Of a DNA stretch of 44,763 bases, positions 8,362 to 16,753 are shown one piece after another. The DNA comes from UBA993 sp964436815 (GTDB taxonomy: Bacteria > Bacillota > Dethiobacteria > DTU022), in NCBI GenBank assembly GCA_964436815.1, contig CAYTER010000016.1, positions 1-44,763 on the forward strand. Direction: 5' to 3'. The position numbers and the translations under genes were made by a program. The first letter of the stretch is position 1. Every line of letters starts with the position of its first letter. A model generated the notes under the pieces. It made no database searches. It had not been told where the DNA came from and saw nothing but the letters and a program-made list of their open reading frames with translations.

Positions 8362-8390
8362 TAGAAAGAAGCAGGCTTTCGCCTGCTTCT
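8362..8390 (-). terminator. Intrinsic terminator of the aminotransferase gene
   Basis: A perfect 10-bp stem (8367-8376 with 8381-8390) closed by a GAAA tetraloop on the minus strand, followed by TTCTATTTT. It starts 4 bases after the stop codon of the upstream aminotransferase. Confidence 0.85.
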
Positions 8391-8394
8391 ATAC

Positions 8395-9261
8395 TTACCC
8401 TTCATGTTGGCCGCTGCCCGCTGCTATCCGGGCACGGAATTCCTTCATCAGCATGAGACATACCGGTCCGGGTTGCGGTTCCGGCAAAATAAGTGAATCA
8501 ATTGCGGATAGCGGGTTCACTTCCAGGGTGGTTGAAGTAAGCCAGGCTTCTTCGGCAGCCGGCAGCTCTTCTAAGGTCACGGCTTCTTCCCTGAGTTGAA
8601 GATTCTTTTCCTTTAGAATATCGAGGACAATCTGCCTGCTGATACCCGGTAAAATCAGGTTGGTAGCCGGATGAGTCCGCACTACCCCATCAATTAACGC
8701 AAAAAAATTAGAGCGGGTGCCTTCGGTTATTACCCCGCCTGTTCGGTAGAGGACAGCTTCCATCGCTCCGGTTTCAAAAGCAGTTTGGCGCGCCAGCAGA
8801 TTAGGAAGCAGGTTAACGGTCTTGATGTGGCAGTTGAGCCACCGTTCATCCGGCAAGGTGATAACCCGGCCCGGTTTTACCTGTTCAAGATCGGCAAGCG
8901 GCGGTAAATCACGCACATACATCGTCATTGACGGCGCAGCAGCTTCCGGGAATACATGGTCCCGCTTCGCGCAGCCCCTGGTTACCTGCAGGTAAAGGTA
9001 ACCGTTCTCCAGGCCGCTCTGCTCAATTAATTGAACTGCGGCTTCGTGTATTTCTCTTTTGGAGTAAGGCAGATCAAGTCTGATCGCAGCGGCGCTGTTC
9101 TTAAGTCTGTTCAGGTGTTCTTCAAGGCAGAAGAGGACTGAATCGTAAATGCGGATTACCTCGTAAATCCCGTCACCCAAAAGGTAGGCGCGATCTTCCA
9201 AGGGTACTTTCGCAGCGGAAAGGTCGTTAACGGTTCCATCAATCCAAGCCAGATGCATCAT
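8395..9261 (-). CDS. Class IV aminotransferase, D-amino-acid aminotransferase-like
   Basis: A 288-residue fold-type IV PLP enzyme. Visible marks are the N-terminal YLLGDGIYEVIRIYD, the PLP-lysine segment CHIKTVNLLPNLLA, the ITEGTRSNFFA phosphate-binding segment and the C-terminal AWLTSTTLEVNPL. These fit D-alanine/D-amino-acid aminotransferase or branched-chain relatives; the RxH and short substrate loop lean towards the D-amino-acid type, which supplies D-Glu or D-Ala for cell wall. I chose ATG at 9261 since CGGAG is 9 bases upstream; the TTG at 9270 lies inside that spacing. It is 87 bases after the MttB-family gene and ends in a clear terminator. Confidence 0.85.
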   Translation of the reverse strand: MMHLAWIDGTVNDLSAAKVPLEDRAYLLGDGIYEVIRIYDSVLFCLEEHLNRLKNSAAAIRLDLPYSKREIHEAAVQLIEQSGLENGYLYLQVTRGCAKRDHVFPEAAAPSMTMYVRDLPPLADLEQVKPGRVITLPDERWLNCHIKTVNLLPNLLARQTAFETGAMEAVLYRTGGVITEGTRSNFFALIDGVVRTHPATNLILPGISRQIVLDILKEKNLQLREEAVTLEELPAAEEAWLTSTTLEVNPLSAIDSLILPEPQPGPVCLMLMKEFRARIAAGSGQHEG

Positions 9262-9348
9262 CTGTTTCAACTCCGCTCATTAATCTGTAGGATATAAGGT
9301 AGCATAACGATCTAAATCTGTCTATCGTCAGTGAACTATTTTGTCAGG

Positions 9349-10806
9349 TCAATAACCGGCTATGATCTGGCCGATTTCATCGATCAATTTATTTTCCAGC
9401 GGTTCGGGGCGGTGGTTATCAAGTATCCAGAGCGCTTTTTCCCTGGCGTTTTCCCCTGCTTCCCGGCAGCCTTCAGTCTGCCATTTCCCATAAGGGCTGC
9501 GGTTAATAACTTCCGGCTGCCAGAGCTCGCGCATGTGCTTTAAAGTGTGCGGTTCTACCATGAAATGATCGTCCGAACCTACCCTGGCGATAGCATCAAG
9601 GGCGAGGGTGTCCTGATCGATTTTGATGCCGGTAACAGTTCTTCTGATCATTTCATAAATCTCGCAATCCAGCAGCAGCTGTTCGAATGAAAAGATTACC
9701 GCACCGGCCAGCAAACCGGCGCCACAGAGCATGTCGGCCCCGGCAAAAGCGCTGACCGTACCCGAGATGGCATTTTCCGCCCCGGCATGCCAGTTGGAGG
9801 CTTTGGCCCCGGTGGCAAAGGTGCCTACGTTGGAAGGGAGCGAATAATAACGGGCCATCTGGGCAGTCAGGGCCTGCAGGATAAAATCTTCCGGGCCACC
9901 GCAGCAAACCGCTCCGGTTTTCAGTTCCATCACAGTGGCACAGGAACCATAAAAAGTTGGCGTTCCAGGCCTGTAAAGCTGCAGAAAAACAATTCCGGCC
10001 AGTATTTCGGCATTGGCCTGGGCCAGGCTGCCGGCCAGGGTGGCCGGTGCAGTGGAGCAACCGATCTGCATAGTCAGAAAACCGGTTGGAATACCGGCAT
10101 CGGCAAAAACCATCGCCGCTTCCAGGCCTTCCGGATCGTAGGCCAGGGGGCTGATGCTGCATTGAAAGTTAGAGATGATCGGCCTGGCGCGCAGAGCTTC
10201 ACTGCCGCCTGCCACTGCAGTGGCAATTTCCACCGACCCGCGAGCTGAGCGGGGATTAACAGCAGTCATCGCCTGGACATGCTTTGCAGAATAGATCAGC
10301 TGAGCTGCCAATTCATAAAGGGGTTGCTGCTCTTTCGGCTTATCCTGGGCGCTGACGATCGGCCACAGGAAGGCGATCTGATCTAAGTAGTCGGCCACCA
10401 GGGTGGCCTTTTCCAGATCTTTTAAGGTCGACTTGCGCAGCTTGCCGGTCTCCTGATCGATAACCTGCAAGCCGCAACCATCAAGAGTCAGGTAACCGTG
10501 ATCTCCATCCAGCGGCAGATCATGAAGCGGATTACGGGCACAGAGGTTGAATCTGCCTGTTGCCGTTTTTAACGTATCATCAACCAGTTTTGACGGAATC
10601 AGGACCAATCCGCGGGTTCGATCTACCTTTGCCCCCGCCTCCTCCAGTAAATCAAGCGCTGCCGGCAGAGCCATTTTGATACCGATATTTTCCAGGATAA
10701 AGCGGGAAGCCTGATCGATTGCTTCCGCCTGTTCACGATCCATCAGATCGAACTTGTTTTTGTAGATCAGTGGCTTAATTTTCGAAGTATTATCTGCTGC
10801 GTTCAT
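9349..10806 (-). CDS. MttB-superfamily (non-pyrrolysine) amine:corrinoid methyltransferase
   Basis: A 485-residue member of the trimethylamine methyltransferase family, spanning the TIM-barrel-like core with typical segments DRxxAEAIDQASRFILENIGI, IPSKLVDDTL, MTAVNPRSARG and SDDHFMVEPHTLKHMRELW. No in-frame amber codon interrupts the reading, so it lacks pyrrolysine and belongs with enzymes such as glycine betaine methyltransferase MtgB or proline betaine methyltransferase MtpB, rather than true MttB. It would move a methyl group from a quaternary amine to a corrinoid protein. The BCCT transporter and a corrinoid gene lie about 7.6 kb further along on the same strand, while no corrinoid gene is adjacent. 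GAGGGTGAAGCG precedes the ATG. The substrate cannot be fixed from sequence alone. Confidence 0.9.
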   Translation of the reverse strand: MNAADNTSKIKPLIYKNKFDLMDREQAEAIDQASRFILENIGIKMALPAALDLLEEAGAKVDRTRGLVLIPSKLVDDTLKTATGRFNLCARNPLHDLPLDGDHGYLTLDGCGLQVIDQETGKLRKSTLKDLEKATLVADYLDQIAFLWPIVSAQDKPKEQQPLYELAAQLIYSAKHVQAMTAVNPRSARGSVEIATAVAGGSEALRARPIISNFQCSISPLAYDPEGLEAAMVFADAGIPTGFLTMQIGCSTAPATLAGSLAQANAEILAGIVFLQLYRPGTPTFYGSCATVMELKTGAVCCGGPEDFILQALTAQMARYYSLPSNVGTFATGAKASNWHAGAENAISGTVSAFAGADMLCGAGLLAGAVIFSFEQLLLDCEIYEMIRRTVTGIKIDQDTLALDAIARVGSDDHFMVEPHTLKHMRELWQPEVINRSPYGKWQTEGCREAGENAREKALWILDNHRPEPLENKLIDEIGQIIAGY

Positions 10807-10851
10807 CGCTTCACCCTCTTCAGCATAGGCATTTATGGATCATGATATTGA

Positions 10852-12900
10852 TCAGGCGGCTGTTTTTTTTCGTTTGCGGCGCCTGCGAATGAGAAAGATG
10901 ACCAAGGCCACAAGGGCCGCTAAAATCAGGATCGGCCAAATAACCAACGGTATCGACCAGCGCTGGTTAATGCGGCCTGCTGCCCGGGCATAGTAGCTGT
11001 CGATCTCCGGCAGTCCCGAAGTGCCTCTGGGTTGGGATGCTGCGTATTCCAGGACAGCAGCCCAGACCTTTAATTCCTGGCCGTCGGCGCGGACTATTAA
11101 ACGGTCCAGCTGATCATCGGGCACCGGATTACCGTTACTGTCCTTAAGGACCAGGTCAAGCTGGGGCATCATTTCACCAACCATGGGCAGGAACGAAAGA
11201 ACATAGGAGTCAGTAACCAGGCAGTATAGATCATCGTCGCCCCTTTCAAGCGGAAGGTAGAGGCTGTCATCTTCCACCTGGTGACCGTCCCCGGTATAAC
11301 GTTCGGCTTTGATCACCGACCCGCTCGGGAAAATCATCGTCGACGGGAGCGGCAGGTCAAGAAAGGGGATGGTAAATAGTACTGCATTTTGCGGGTTATA
11401 GTCATAGCGTAGCCCTGAAAACTGGAGGAAAAATGTATCGCCCATCATCTCAGCCAAAAGAGCGGCTACTTCAAGAACGCGGCGCATTTCATCTCCGGTC
11501 AGGTACGCGGCTACAATGGGATAACCGGCGTCACCATCCGGCCCGATTCCCAGGCCTATCAATTCAGCCAGGTCATAAACAGAAATCTGGCCGAGAGCAT
11601 GCGGCATCGTTCCCGGCGTTACACTGCCGCGAATTGAACCGTTAGCCTGCAGGGCAAAATCAACCCTGCGGCCGGTTTTTTCTTCTGTTACAAGACGCAT
11701 CGCATCAGTAACAAAATTTCCAAAAGGGCTTTCCTGGAGCTGCAGGGTAGGAATTTCAAATTCAGCCAACGCTACGCTTTCAAGAACAGATGTAAATTGT
11801 CCACCCGTTTTTTCGGCTATCAGATCATTAAGCAAAACAGTGTATTCACCCACCACTGCATCTGCTTCAGGATCAAGCGGGATAGAGTGATCCAGGGCTA
11901 TCAGGTAGGGGACTCCATTTTCTTCATTGCGGGCGCGCAATGCGCCGGTTTCAGGGTTAAAGGCCAGGTCAAGCCGGCCAAGGTAACGCAGGAGTTCCCC
12001 GCTTTGCACAATATAGGTTGTTCCTTCAAGCAGCGGCTGATGAAGAGCGGTATGACAATGACCGCTGACAATGACATCAATGCCCGGTACCGCAAGAGCC
12101 AGTGCCTGGTCTTCACCGTCTTCAACCCCGCTGTGGCTAAGGGCAATAACCAACTGGGCCCCCTGCCCGCGCAGCTCTTCGACCATTTTTCGGGCAGTTT
12201 CATGCTGGTCGGCAAAGGCGACCGGGGCATTGGCGGTAGTATAAGAAACTGCCTGGGCGCCGATTAATCCAAAAAGACCCACTTTCAGTCCATTTTCCAG
12301 TTCGAGCAAGAGGCTTTCCCGGAAGAGGCCGTTCACTGCAAGCGGGTGATCAGCCGGCACCACAGCATTAGAAGCCAGGACGGTTGTTAAATCATGCGCA
12401 GCCGGATAGCCCGCTTTTTTCAGGTAAGCGGCTAAAATATCCGGGCCATAATCGTATTCATGGTTACCGACCGTCACCGCATCGTAACCGATCAGCTGTT
12501 TCAGCTGCAGTTCCATGGCATAACCGCGGGGGATCAGCCAGCTGTAAGGCGAGCCGCCGATGTAATCCCCGCCTGAGAGCAGCAGCACCGGCTCGCCGGC
12601 CAGATCTTTCTCAGCTCTGATCTGTTTTACGGCAGCAGCCAGGCGGGCATAACCGCCGAGGGTCGGGTTTTCCCGTTGCGGGTGGTAATCAACCGTGGGC
12701 GAGTGAGGAATGGCCGAACCGTGTTCATCATTGGTATGCAGGATGGTCAGGTATAGTTCTTCCGCTGCTGCAATGCCAAACCCCTGGGGAACAAACAGCA
12801 ACAAAGTAAAAGCAACTGTAATGATTAGAGCCATGTTTCGGATAACAGTTAGGGCTTTAGGCTGATTATTCTTTTTAGCTAGGTTTTGCCTGATAATCAT
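10852..12900 (-). CDS. Surface-anchored 5'-nucleotidase/UshA-family metallophosphatase
   Basis: A 682-residue exported protein: an N-terminal signal segment (about 19-46, ending near AAAEE), a calcineurin-like metallophosphatase domain, a 5'-nucleotidase C-terminal domain, and a terminal membrane helix followed by RRRRKRKK. The metal-ligand motifs are intact: HTNDEHG near 55, GGDYIGGSPYS, GNHEYDYG, SHSGVEDG and GHCHTAL. The C-terminal domain has ESPFGNFVTDAMR and QANGSIRG, the usual substrate-site segments. It probably hydrolyses nucleotides or related phosphoesters outside the cell. AGGGG lies upstream of the ATG. It is 45 bases upstream of the MttB-family gene in the same direction; whether they share a transcript is unclear. 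Its own upstream region is cut by the scaffold gap. Confidence 0.9.
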   Translation of the reverse strand: MIIRQNLAKKNNQPKALTVIRNMALIITVAFTLLLFVPQGFGIAAAEELYLTILHTNDEHGSAIPHSPTVDYHPQRENPTLGGYARLAAAVKQIRAEKDLAGEPVLLLSGGDYIGGSPYSWLIPRGYAMELQLKQLIGYDAVTVGNHEYDYGPDILAAYLKKAGYPAAHDLTTVLASNAVVPADHPLAVNGLFRESLLLELENGLKVGLFGLIGAQAVSYTTANAPVAFADQHETARKMVEELRGQGAQLVIALSHSGVEDGEDQALALAVPGIDVIVSGHCHTALHQPLLEGTTYIVQSGELLRYLGRLDLAFNPETGALRARNEENGVPYLIALDHSIPLDPEADAVVGEYTVLLNDLIAEKTGGQFTSVLESVALAEFEIPTLQLQESPFGNFVTDAMRLVTEEKTGRRVDFALQANGSIRGSVTPGTMPHALGQISVYDLAELIGLGIGPDGDAGYPIVAAYLTGDEMRRVLEVAALLAEMMGDTFFLQFSGLRYDYNPQNAVLFTIPFLDLPLPSTMIFPSGSVIKAERYTGDGHQVEDDSLYLPLERGDDDLYCLVTDSYVLSFLPMVGEMMPQLDLVLKDSNGNPVPDDQLDRLIVRADGQELKVWAAVLEYAASQPRGTSGLPEIDSYYARAAGRINQRWSIPLVIWPILILAALVALVIFLIRRRRKRKKTAA

Positions 12901-12949
12901 TTAAACACCCCTCTTTTTTAAAGATTCCAAAATTTAAATTAAATTCTTT

Positions 12950-13049
12950 NNNNNNNNNNNNNNNNNNNNNNNNNNNNNNNNNNNNNNNNNNNNNNNNNNN
13001 NNNNNNNNNNNNNNNNNNNNNNNNNNNNNNNNNNNNNNNNNNNNNNNNN
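12950..13049. other. Scaffold gap (100 N)
   Basis: Exactly 100 N, the conventional placeholder for a gap of unknown size. Nothing can be said about sequence here, and the adjacency of the XdhC cluster and the nucleotidase depends on scaffolding. It probably contains the 3' part of a gene that begins at 13101. Confidence 0.95.
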
Positions 13050-13101
13050 TAAAAATGACCATGCTCAGCTCCAGGGCAAAAGTTCTATAAACAATATCCA
13101 T
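13050..13101 (-). CDS. Possible gene start running into the gap, coupled to XdhC
   Basis: An ATG at 13099-13101 shares one base with the XdhC stop codon (TGATG arrangement), and the frame stays open for 17 codons (MDIVYRTFALELSMVIF) up to the gap. Such stop-start overlaps usually mark translational coupling. The fragment is too short to identify. It could also be chance, since a 52-base open frame has little weight by itself. Confidence 0.35.
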
Positions 13102-14171
13102 CAACGATGCCGGGGCAGCGGTTCGATAAAAAGGTCCATTACTCCACCGCAGGCCATCCCTTCTTCGGCTGCGGCTTCGGCAGTCAGGCGCAGACGATAC
13201 AAAAGAGGTTTGCCGGAATCAAGCTGCAGCAGTGCCTCCCGTCTGGCATCAGCCTCGGAACAGCCTCCGCCGATTGTCCCCTTCAGCCTGCCATCAGGAT
13301 AGACAATCATTTGTGAACCAACTTTCCGGGGGGTCGAGCCCATCGTATTAATAATAGTAACCAGGACATGCTGATCACCGGTTTTCTCCAACCGTTCAAG
13401 TTCAGAAATTACTTCAACCTGCGCTGTTTCAGTTTTACCCGCCTGGCGCCTGACGGCAGTAATCTCAGCTAGAATGCTGATTGCAATTTCCGGCTCTGTT
13501 ACAGCGCCGATGGGGAGTCCGATCGGAGAATGGATGCGGGCCAGCTGATCGCTGCTGTAGCCTTTGTCCTGGAGTTCCCTGATCTGGGCCTCCACCCGCT
13601 TGCGGCTGCCAATCATTCCGATATAGGCCGCCTGGCGATCAAGGCTTTTTTCAAGACAAATCCGATCATGTTTGTGCCCCCTGGTAACAATAACCAGGAA
13701 ATCAGCAGCTGAAGGTTCGAGCTTATCCAGCGCGTTTTCAAAGCGATCACAGATCACCTGGTGCGCCTGCGGATGAATCCGGGCAGAGGCAAAATCAGGA
13801 CGATCATCAATTACTACTATCCGGTAATCTAAAAGCGCAGCCGCCCGGCATAGCGCACCGCCAACGTGGCCACCGCCGAGAATAATCAACCGGGGCCCGG
13901 GTGAAAGATTATGCAAAAATACTTTTAACCGGCCGCAGCTGTTGCTCTCCAGCTCAACCATCTCGCTCCGGCCGGTAGCGATATTTTGCCTGATGATTTG
14001 ATCAATGTCGAGGGCCAGGTTCTGGCTAAAGTCACCGGCAATCATACCGGAAGCCGAGTAGACAGCCTTACTGCCAACCAGGTGCGGGTTTTCGCTGCAG
14101 CTGGTAACAGTTGCCACCGTTACCGGCAAACCTTTAATCCCAGATTCAATGAGACAGTTGTATAATGACAA
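13101..14171 (-). CDS. XdhC/CoxI-family protein with two XdhC domains around a Rossmann domain
   Basis: This 356-residue protein belongs to the XdhC family, which helps insert the sulfurated molybdenum cofactor into xanthine-dehydrogenase-type enzymes. Residues 1-90 resemble a shortened XdhC_CoxI domain. Residues about 92-235 form the Rossmann half (LIILGGGHVGGALCRAAALLDYR, then IGMIGSRKR and SPIGLPIGAVTEPEIAISILAEI). Residues about 250-350 are a complete XdhC_CoxI domain (GSTPRKVGSQM, GTIGGGCSEADAR, GMACGGVMDLFIEPL) carrying the cysteines expected for function. The TTG start follows GGGGAGATAAAA. It is 21 bases after the SDR gene, so it is in the same operon. No molybdenum hydroxylase subunit is in view; one may lie in or beyond the gap. 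Confidence 0.85.
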   Translation of the reverse strand: MSLYNCLIESGIKGLPVTVATVTSCSENPHLVGSKAVYSASGMIAGDFSQNLALDIDQIIRQNIATGRSEMVELESNSCGRLKVFLHNLSPGPRLIILGGGHVGGALCRAAALLDYRIVVIDDRPDFASARIHPQAHQVICDRFENALDKLEPSAADFLVIVTRGHKHDRICLEKSLDRQAAYIGMIGSRKRVEAQIRELQDKGYSSDQLARIHSPIGLPIGAVTEPEIAISILAEITAVRRQAGKTETAQVEVISELERLEKTGDQHVLVTIINTMGSTPRKVGSQMIVYPDGRLKGTIGGGCSEADARREALLQLDSGKPLLYRLRLTAEAAAEEGMACGGVMDLFIEPLPRHR

Positions 14172-14192
14172 TTTTATCTCCCCGGGTGAAAG

Positions 14193-15029
14193 TTAGAATA
14201 CTTTACGGGTCCCCATCCCACCGGTAATATCAAGGACTTCGCCGGTTATGTAATCAGCATCGGGCGAAGCAAAAAAAGCCACTGCAGCCGCAACATCTTC
14301 AGGTGTGCCGATACGGCCCAGCGGGGTGGCCTTGGCCGCTTCCGCGGCAATTTCATCAGCGCTTTTGCCCATGATCGTTGCCTCTTTTTCCCAACCCCAG
14401 CGCTTAAACTCAGTTTCAATATCACCGGGACAAAGCGCATTAACACAGATTTTAAAAGGGGCCAGCTCCAGGGCCATGGATCTGGTCAGGCCAATCAGGC
14501 CGGCTTTTGATGCGCAGTAAGCATGGATCCAGATTGCCCCGCGGTGAGCAGCACGCGATGACATGTTTATTATTTTACCGCCGTCTTCATTATCCATCAT
14601 TAACGGGGCAGCCGCTTTGCAGCAGAACATCGTACCGGTCAGGTTCACCTCGATTGTTTTTCTCCAGGCATCAGGGTCGGTCAGTACCAGCGGTGCCGGA
14701 TCAATTGTTGTCCCGGCATTGTTAACCAAAATATCAAGGCGGCCGAAAGCCGCCTTAACTGTGTCGATCATCTTCTCAACCGAGCTTAAATCGGTCACAT
14801 CCACCTCGACCGCCAACGCTGTCGCTCCGCCGGCTTCCAGGTTGGCAGCAACCGCCTGCAGCTCGCTGCAGTTTCCATCTTCGTAATGGTCGCCATTAAC
14901 AGTGCGGCTGATGTCGGCAACCACCACTGCAGCTCCTTCAGCGGCCAGCCTCATGGCACAGGCATAACCGATGCCCTTTTTACGGCCGGCTCCGGTCACC
15001 AGGGCAACTTTGCCAGTTAATCGCTGCAT
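14193..15029 (-). CDS. Short-chain dehydrogenase/reductase (SDR), FabG-like
   Basis: A 278-residue classical SDR. It has the nucleotide-binding TGAGRKKGIGYA near residue 12, the NNAG motif (LDILVNNAGT), the catalytic Ser in IINMSSRAA and the YCASK active site, and ends with ITGEVLDITGGMG. The ATG at 15029 is chosen because AGGAGGAAAAAAG lies directly before it; longer readings would overlap the preceding gene. Nineteen bases separate it from the ThDP enzyme gene. Substrate is unknown; an odd insertion after the second strand (TVNGDHYEDGNCSEL) is longer than in FabG and may shape specificity. Context suggests it oxidises or reduces a 2- or 3-hydroxy/oxo intermediate made by the neighbouring enzymes. 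Confidence 0.88.
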   Translation of the reverse strand: MQRLTGKVALVTGAGRKKGIGYACAMRLAAEGAAVVVADISRTVNGDHYEDGNCSELQAVAANLEAGGATALAVEVDVTDLSSVEKMIDTVKAAFGRLDILVNNAGTTIDPAPLVLTDPDAWRKTIEVNLTGTMFCCKAAAPLMMDNEDGGKIINMSSRAAHRGAIWIHAYCASKAGLIGLTRSMALELAPFKICVNALCPGDIETEFKRWGWEKEATIMGKSADEIAAEAAKATPLGRIGTPEDVAAAVAFFASPDADYITGEVLDITGGMGTRKVF

Positions 15030-15048
15030 CTTTTTTCCTCCTGCCTTT

Positions 15049-16707
15049 TCAGTGAATCGGCCAGGGCAGATCCATGCCGCCGAATAAGGCTTCCGGATCA
15101 GTGCGTACGTTGACACAGGCCGGTTTTCCGCTTTCAAATGCTTTCTGCAGAGCAGGCTTGATGTCGGCTATTTTCTCGACGAAAATACCAAAACCACCAA
15201 GAGTTTCGACGATCTGATCATAGCGTTTCAGCCCCAGGTCGGCGCCAACTGTTCTCTCCGGTCCATAGGTCTGCCGCTGCACACGTCGAATTTGACCCCA
15301 ACCGCTGTCATTGGAGACAACGCAAACAACAGGAATGTTATGACGTACAGCTGTATCAAATTCCATAACACTTAAACCTAAAGAGCCATCACCGGTTATG
15401 AGCAGCAGCGGCCGATCGGGATAGGCCAGCTTGCCGGCCAGGGCAAAAGGCAGTCCAACGCCCAGGTGACCGAAAGCGCCGATCCACTGCAGTGATCCAG
15501 GGCTATAAGCTTGCAGCGATAAGACCGTAAAACCGGCGATATCACCACCGTCTACGGTCACTGCGGCATCGCGGGGCAAGAACTGCTGTACTTCGGACAC
15601 CAGGCGGGCCGGGTGAATCGGTTCAGCATCAGAGGCCGCCTGCTGATTAATCGCATCGCGGGCGACCGCTTTTAATGTTTGCACGGTGGATGGCCATTGC
15701 GGATCAATATTCATTTTTGCTCCGGTCATCGCCAAACTTAGCTGCTGTAATACTGCGCCGGCATCACCGGGCAGAGCCACATCAACCGGACGGTTTTTGC
15801 CTATATCTTCGGTATGAATATCAACCTGAATCGTTTTCATTTTCGCTTTGAAAAGCGGAGGACGGCCGTACCCGAGAGTCCAGTCAAAGCGGGTTCCCAG
15901 GATCAGAACCAGGTCAGCCTGCATCAGACCCAGCGGGTAAAAACCGCCGGAAAGCGGGTGATCTTCCGGGATAGCTCCCCGGGCCATGGTTCGCGTATAG
16001 ACCGGTATGTTAGTCAGTTCGGCAAAAGCAGTGAGCTCATCAGCAGCGCCGGACCACCAGACACCGCTGCCGGCAATGATCACCGGCCGCTCAGCCTTGC
16101 ATAACAGCCCGGCTGCTTCTTTTACGGCATTTTCACAGCTGAAAAGGCGGGTTTGAGGGCAGTAGTAGGTCGGAAACCGGACTTTAAGATCTTCTTCAAC
16201 CTCAGCCTTGATGATATCAATCGGAATTTCAAGAAAGACCGGACCGGGCCTGCCGCTTTTTGCCTGTCTGAAGGCTGTGGCCACATATTCGGGCAGGCGT
16301 TCTACCTGGTAAACAGAACGGGCCCATTTAACCAGCGGTCTGACGATCTCAAGCTGATCGATATCCTGCATCGATCCGAGATCACGCATGGCAAGTGAGC
16401 TGCGCCCGGCTATGACCACCATCGGCACTGCGCTCTGGGCTGCCACGGCAATACCCGGCAGGGCATTGACCACACCCGGACCGGCAGTTACAACCGCCAC
16501 GCCCGGCTGTCCGGTGAAACGGGCCCAACCTTCGGCCATATGCACGGCAGCCTGTTCATGACGGGTATCGATAATCCGGATACCCTCGGTCAGGCAGCCG
16601 TCATAAATCGGGTTGATATGGCCGCCGCTCAGAGAAAAAATTAGCTCTACCCCTTCTTTTTTCAGCATTTTGGCGACCAGGTTGCCGCCATGCAACCGTT
16701 TTGTCAT
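15049..16707 (-). CDS. Thiamine-diphosphate-dependent enzyme (acetolactate synthase / 2-hydroxyacyl-CoA lyase-like)
   Basis: A 552-residue enzyme with the three domains of the pyruvate-decarboxylase/acetolactate-synthase superfamily. The catalytic glutamate sits in TRHEQAAVHMAEGWAR near residue 50; the FAD/ADP-like middle domain covers about 195-330; the ThDP/Mg motif GDGSLGLSVMEFDTAV...NDSGWGQI covers about 440-470. The N-terminal LSGGHINPIYDG resembles 2-hydroxyacyl-CoA lyase and related carboligases more than biosynthetic IlvB. The gene is not with ilvN or other ilv genes, so a biosynthetic role is unlikely. GGAAGGGAG lies 8 bases before ATG 16707; the TTG at 16713 is a less likely start. 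With a CoA transferase upstream and an SDR downstream, it may cleave or join a CoA-activated 2-hydroxy acid (inference). Confidence 0.85.
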   Translation of the reverse strand: MTKRLHGGNLVAKMLKKEGVELIFSLSGGHINPIYDGCLTEGIRIIDTRHEQAAVHMAEGWARFTGQPGVAVVTAGPGVVNALPGIAVAAQSAVPMVVIAGRSSLAMRDLGSMQDIDQLEIVRPLVKWARSVYQVERLPEYVATAFRQAKSGRPGPVFLEIPIDIIKAEVEEDLKVRFPTYYCPQTRLFSCENAVKEAAGLLCKAERPVIIAGSGVWWSGAADELTAFAELTNIPVYTRTMARGAIPEDHPLSGGFYPLGLMQADLVLILGTRFDWTLGYGRPPLFKAKMKTIQVDIHTEDIGKNRPVDVALPGDAGAVLQQLSLAMTGAKMNIDPQWPSTVQTLKAVARDAINQQAASDAEPIHPARLVSEVQQFLPRDAAVTVDGGDIAGFTVLSLQAYSPGSLQWIGAFGHLGVGLPFALAGKLAYPDRPLLLITGDGSLGLSVMEFDTAVRHNIPVVCVVSNDSGWGQIRRVQRQTYGPERTVGADLGLKRYDQIVETLGGFGIFVEKIADIKPALQKAFESGKPACVNVRTDPEALFGGMDLPWPIH

Positions 16708-16753
16708 GATCAAAACTCCCTTCCGCCTTATAATTCATTTGTTCTGCTAATAA

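Noticed and set aside
8362..8390. Short repeats as a CRISPR remnant
   Set aside because: A single hairpin with a tetraloop and U-rich tail is an intrinsic terminator; no spaced direct repeats occur anywhere in the window.
9787..10248. Plus-strand open frame of 153 codons within the MttB-family gene
   Set aside because: It is an antisense shadow of a well-supported methyltransferase, has no ribosome site and a low-complexity, unrecognisable protein.
9349..10806. Possible pyrrolysine-containing MttB
   Set aside because: The frame is continuous with no in-frame TAG at or near the usual pyrrolysine position, and no pyl genes are in the window.
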